Assembly (NCBI RefSeq): GCF_023499255.1
Contig: NZ_CP092183.1
Span: 6,568,501-6,632,500 of the forward strand
Length of the DNA stretch: 64,000 nt
Reading direction: 5' to 3'
Origin: Couchioplanes caeruleus
GTDB taxonomy: Bacteria > Actinomycetota > Actinomycetes > Mycobacteriales > Micromonosporaceae
In this document: positions 62,467 through 64,000 of the stretch, one piece after another
Position numbering within the stretch: position 1 is the stretch's first letter
Layout: each line of letters begins with the position of its first letter
Notes under the pieces: model-generated
Database searches by the model: none
What the model was told of the DNA's origin: nothing
The model's input: only the letters and a program-made list of their open reading frames with translations
Made by a program: the position numbers and the translations under genes

Positions 62467-63267
62467 ATGGCTGCTGTCTACACCCACGGGCATCACGAAT
62501 CGGTCCTGCGCTCACACCGCTGGCGCACCGCAGAAAATTCGGCCGCGTACCTTCTCCCCCACCTGACCTCCGGCGCGACCGTGCTGGACGTCGGCTGCGG
62601 CCCCGGCACCATCACCGCCGACCTGGCGACACGAATCACACCCGGCCGCATCACCGCCCTCGAGATGACCGACGACGCCCTGGACCTCGCCAGGACGGAG
62701 ATCGCCCGGCGCGGCCTCACGAACGTCGACTTCGCCGTCGGCGACGTGCACGCCCTCGACTTCCCGGACGACACCTTCGACGTGGTCCACGCCCACCAGG
62801 TGCTCCAGCACGTCGCCGACCCGGTCCGGGCCCTCCGCGAGATGCGCCGCGTGACCCGCCCGGGCGGCATCATCGCGGTCCGCGACAGCGACTACGCAGC
62901 CTTCACCTGGTATCCCCGACTCCCAGCCCTGGACGACTGGCTGGACCTCTACCAACGCGTGGCCCGCGCCAACGGAGGCGAACCCAACGCCGCCCGCCAC
63001 CTCCTGGCCTGGGCCCACGCCGCCGACCTCACCGACGTAACTGCGACATCGAGCACCTGGTGCTTCGCAACAGAAGAAGACAGAACCTGGTGGGGATCCC
63101 TCTGGGCGGACCGCATCACCAAATCGGCCATGGCCCGCCAAGCCCTGGAAAGCAGAGCCGCCACAGAGGCAGACCTCCAGCGCATCGCCGAAGGCTGGCG
63201 AACCTGGGCCGCAAACAAAGACGGCTGGCTGTCGATCCTGCACGGAGAACTGATTGCGCGCGCGTGA
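62467..63267 (+). CDS. SAM-dependent class I methyltransferase
   Basis: A 266-residue methyltransferase. Motif I is TVLDVGCGPGTITADLA, with the acidic ribose-binding residue in TALEMTDDALDLA, and VLQHVADPVRALREM is typical of UbiE/type-11 enzymes. The C-terminal third is Trp-rich (WCFATEEDRTWWGSLWAD). Substrate unknown. TAGCGT ends 7 nt before the ATG at 62467, suggesting leaderless transcription and a divergent promoter pair with asd. Confidence 0.9.
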   Translation: MAAVYTHGHHESVLRSHRWRTAENSAAYLLPHLTSGATVLDVGCGPGTITADLATRITPGRITALEMTDDALDLARTEIARRGLTNVDFAVGDVHALDFPDDTFDVVHAHQVLQHVADPVRALREMRRVTRPGGIIAVRDSDYAAFTWYPRLPALDDWLDLYQRVARANGGEPNAARHLLAWAHAADLTDVTATSSTWCFATEEDRTWWGSLWADRITKSAMARQALESRAATEADLQRIAEGWRTWAANKDGWLSILHGELIARA

Positions 63268-63309
63268 TCGAGTAGATGGACCACAACGGCTTCGGGGGCA
63301 ACCACAAAC

Positions 63310-63927
63310 CTAGGGCTTGAAGGCCCAGTGCCAAGGCTCTCGAGGAACGTTCTCGTGGAACCCGTACTCGGAAGCATGCGACCGCATCCAAGCCTGAGCC
63401 TTCGAGTTCAGATCAAGGTCGGTGGCCATCCCCCACCCGTGCTCGCTGGTACCAGGCTTCGCGGCCAGCCCACCCTGCGAGTACAGCCCCTTGCGCCGAG
63501 CCACATCGACCTGCTCGCCATAGGACCGGTACGAGTCCGTGATGCCGATGTGCACCCCTTGGGCCTCGGCGTCCGCGATCATCCGGTTCAGCGACTCGGC
63601 CGCCGGCGCCCACAGCTTGTGCCCGGTGGTGCCGACCTTCTCCAGCGCCGACGCCGGGATCTTCCCGTTGCCGTACGCGGCCAGCTCCACCGGAATGCCC
63701 TTGCCGTTCAGCTTGTACGTCTTGTCGGCCGCCGCGGTGGACGCGGTCGCCTGCGTATCCATCGCGTCGGCGAGCGCCGAGGCGAACGAGGCGCCGGAGG
63801 CAGAAGGGGCCGACGTGGTGGAGGAGGCCGACGAAGCGGGCGAGGCCTTGGCGGCCTGCTGGGTCTGCAGCGCGATGATGCGGCTCTGGATGTCCGCTAT
63901 CCGGTTGTTGACGGCCTCGATCCCCAC
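63310..63927 (-). CDS. M15 (VanY-like) D-Ala-D-Ala carboxypeptidase family protein without signal peptide
   Basis: A 205-residue protein. Its M15 zinc site is complete: GTSEHGWGMATDLDL (His163, Asp170) and EPWHWAF (His200), with the DSYRSYGEQ loop before. The first 28 residues (GIEAVNNRIADIQSRI...) form a heptad-like helix instead of a signal peptide, followed by a Ser/Ala linker to about residue 60. The same N-terminal style occurs in hydrolases of actinobacterial flagellar gene sets, where export is by the flagellar or another route; that link is inference. GTG at 63927 with GGAGG 8 nt upstream. Confidence 0.82.
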   Translation of the reverse strand: MGIEAVNNRIADIQSRIIALQTQQAAKASPASSASSTTSAPSASGASFASALADAMDTQATASTAAADKTYKLNGKGIPVELAAYGNGKIPASALEKVGTTGHKLWAPAAESLNRMIADAEAQGVHIGITDSYRSYGEQVDVARRKGLYSQGGLAAKPGTSEHGWGMATDLDLNSKAQAWMRSHASEYGFHENVPREPWHWAFKP

Positions 63928-64000
63928 AGCGAAACCTCCGCGCGTTAGTCCGGCCTGACCCCTGTCCGTTCGGCGTGGTCCTGCGATGGCTGAGCGTGAG

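Overview
The window is very GC-rich, densely coding DNA with many GTG starts and many start or stop overlaps. This fits a filamentous or spore-forming actinomycete. Protein content and gene order (fused CobU-CobT, LAL and XRE/MmyB-type regulators, glnA/glnE/glnA2 next to lipB/lipA and panB) suggest Micromonosporaceae, for example an Actinoplanes-like genus. That is inference; no rRNA or marker phylogeny is available here. The order cobT-cobS-gcvT-pepA ... E2-epimerase-lipB-lipA-DUF4191-RDD-glnA-glnE-glnA2-panB follows, from family knowledge, a conserved actinobacterial block also seen around Rv2207-Rv2225 of Mycobacterium tuberculosis.

Layout: 0-2.7 kb is an ABC-2 exporter operon on the minus strand behind the tail of a cupin gene. 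2.9-7.9 kb is one very large Pro/Ala-rich protein ending in TPR and WG repeats. 7.9-13.8 kb holds an aldo/keto reductase, a site-2-type protease, B12 lower-loop assembly (cobUT, cobS) and gcvT. 13.9-19.4 kb has leucyl aminopeptidase, lpd and the lipoyl E2 gene sucB. 19.5-24.3 kb has a nucleotide-sugar-type epimerase and two paralogous polytopic GT-C-like membrane proteins. 24.6-28.3 kb has lipB, lipA and, in opposite orientation, an archaeal-type AspRS behind a well-formed translational T-box leader. 28.3-34.3 kb is an accessory stretch with unusual minisatellite arrays, a large LAL-type LuxR regulator and small proteins. 34.2-41 kb is a regulator-rich patch (SDR/XRE, FAD monooxygenase, ArsR/SRPBCC, MerR-like, lipoprotein, hypotheticals). 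41.2-54.8 kb is nitrogen and envelope: glnA with a tandem GlnR-type operator, RDD, four GT-C glycosyltransferases translationally coupled to glnE, GATase, GNAT, DUF350 and glnA2. 54.9-64 kb holds nadE, panB, a VOC protein, an RNB nuclease, a histone H1-like protein, asd, a methyltransferase and an M15 peptidase.

Working together: LipB and LipA make the lipoyl groups carried by SucB (two lipoyl domains) and GcvT-system H protein, and Lpd reoxidises them. GlnA carries the adenylylation tyrosine that GlnE modifies, while GlnA2 lacks it. The glnA promoter carries four half-sites of the GlnR pattern. The four GT-C enzymes resemble polyprenyl-phospho-mannose-dependent mannosyltransferases and probably build a cell-envelope glycan.

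Standout non-coding signals: (1) an aspartate-specifying T-box riboswitch (specifier GAC, bulge UGGC, mutually exclusive SD sequestrator) before the AspRS gene; (2) several unrelated 15-34 bp tandem-repeat arrays placed directly after stop codons between 24 and 34 kb; (3) fourteen genes with a TAnnnT element 6-8 nt before the start codon, the signature of leaderless transcription; (4) three convergent gene pairs that share one CTAG as both stop codons. No rRNA, tRNA, insertion sequence, prophage or CRISPR array was recognised.
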